From: an uncultured Clostridia bacterium
GTDB lineage: Bacteria; Bacillota; Clostridia; Lachnospirales; Lachnospiraceae
Length of the DNA stretch: 6,719 nucleotides
Assembly (NCBI GenBank): GCA_947178015.1
Contig: CAMWWW010000132.1
Location: 1 to 6,719, forward strand
Reading direction: 5' to 3'
Every line of letters begins with the position of its first letter. Position 1 is the first letter of the stretch. The notes beneath the pieces are model-generated. The model did no database searches and was not told where the DNA came from. It saw nothing but the letters and a program-made list of their open reading frames with translations. Made by a program: the position numbers and the translations under genes. This document shows, piece after piece, positions 6,665 to 6,719 of this stretch.

Positions 6665-6719
6665 GGGGCATTAGCGCAGTTGGGAGCGCGCAACATTCGC
6701 ATTGTTGAGGCCACGGGTT
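6665..6719 (+). tRNA. tRNA-Ala, anticodon CGC (5' part, cut by window end)
   Basis: The first 55 nt fold as a tRNA. They comprise the acceptor 5' strand GGGGCAT (6665-6671), T8 and A9, the D arm GCGC-AGTTGGGA-GCGC (6674-6689), G26, the anticodon arm CAACA-TTCGCAT-TGTTG (6691-6707) with five perfect pairs, the variable region AGGCC and the start of the T arm (ACGGG then TT). The anticodon at 6698-6700 is CGC, reading the alanine codon GCG. The GGGGC start fits alanine tRNAs. The 3' acceptor strand, where the G3-U70 alanine identity pair would be seen, lies outside the window. It is divergent from deoB. Confidence 0.92.

Noticed and set aside
1..6719. CRISPR array, insertion sequence, prophage or defence system
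   Set aside because: No regularly spaced repeats, transposase, integrase or defence-type domains; all three proteins are housekeeping metabolism.

Overview
The window looks like a piece of chromosome from an anaerobic, moderate-GC Firmicute, most likely a Clostridia member of the Lachnospiraceae type. The evidence is a full-length clostridial-style pyruvate:ferredoxin oxidoreductase (PFOR), a Gram-positive-type pyrimidine-nucleoside phosphorylase, strong AGGAGG-type ribosome binding sites and AT-rich intergenic DNA. The family assignment is inference; no phylogenetic test was possible.

Layout, left to right: positions 1-135 are gene-free and hold a relatively GC-rich, self-complementary stretch cut by the window edge. 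A strong intrinsic terminator (about 132-177, minus strand) follows, then nifJ (202-3753, minus), encoding PFOR. The nifJ leader (3754-3904) has its own predicted promoter and a small dyad. Next are pdp (3905-5230, minus) and deoB (5217-6434, minus), which overlap by 14 bp and are translationally close-coupled. The deoB upstream region (6435-6664) has an extended -10 promoter, two sizeable inverted repeats and three CACTTT motifs. Divergent from deoB, at the right edge, is the first 55 nt of a tRNA-Ala with anticodon CGC (6665 onward, plus), with its own extended -10 promoter directly in front.

How the genes fit together: Pdp phosphorolyses pyrimidine (deoxy)nucleosides to base plus (deoxy)ribose-1-phosphate. 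DeoB moves the phosphate to C5. In known pathways the 5-phosphates enter the pentose phosphate pathway or, through DeoC aldolase (not in this window), give acetaldehyde and glyceraldehyde-3-phosphate, which leads to pyruvate. PFOR then oxidises pyruvate to acetyl-CoA, CO2 and reduced ferredoxin. No convincing terminator is visible between pdp and nifJ, so some read-through is possible, but nifJ also has a promoter of its own.

I see no undescribed multi-gene system. All three proteins are canonical with intact catalytic residues. The most unusual material is non-coding: the inverted repeats and repeated motifs upstream of deoB, the structured left-edge element, and the dyads around the nifJ promoter.
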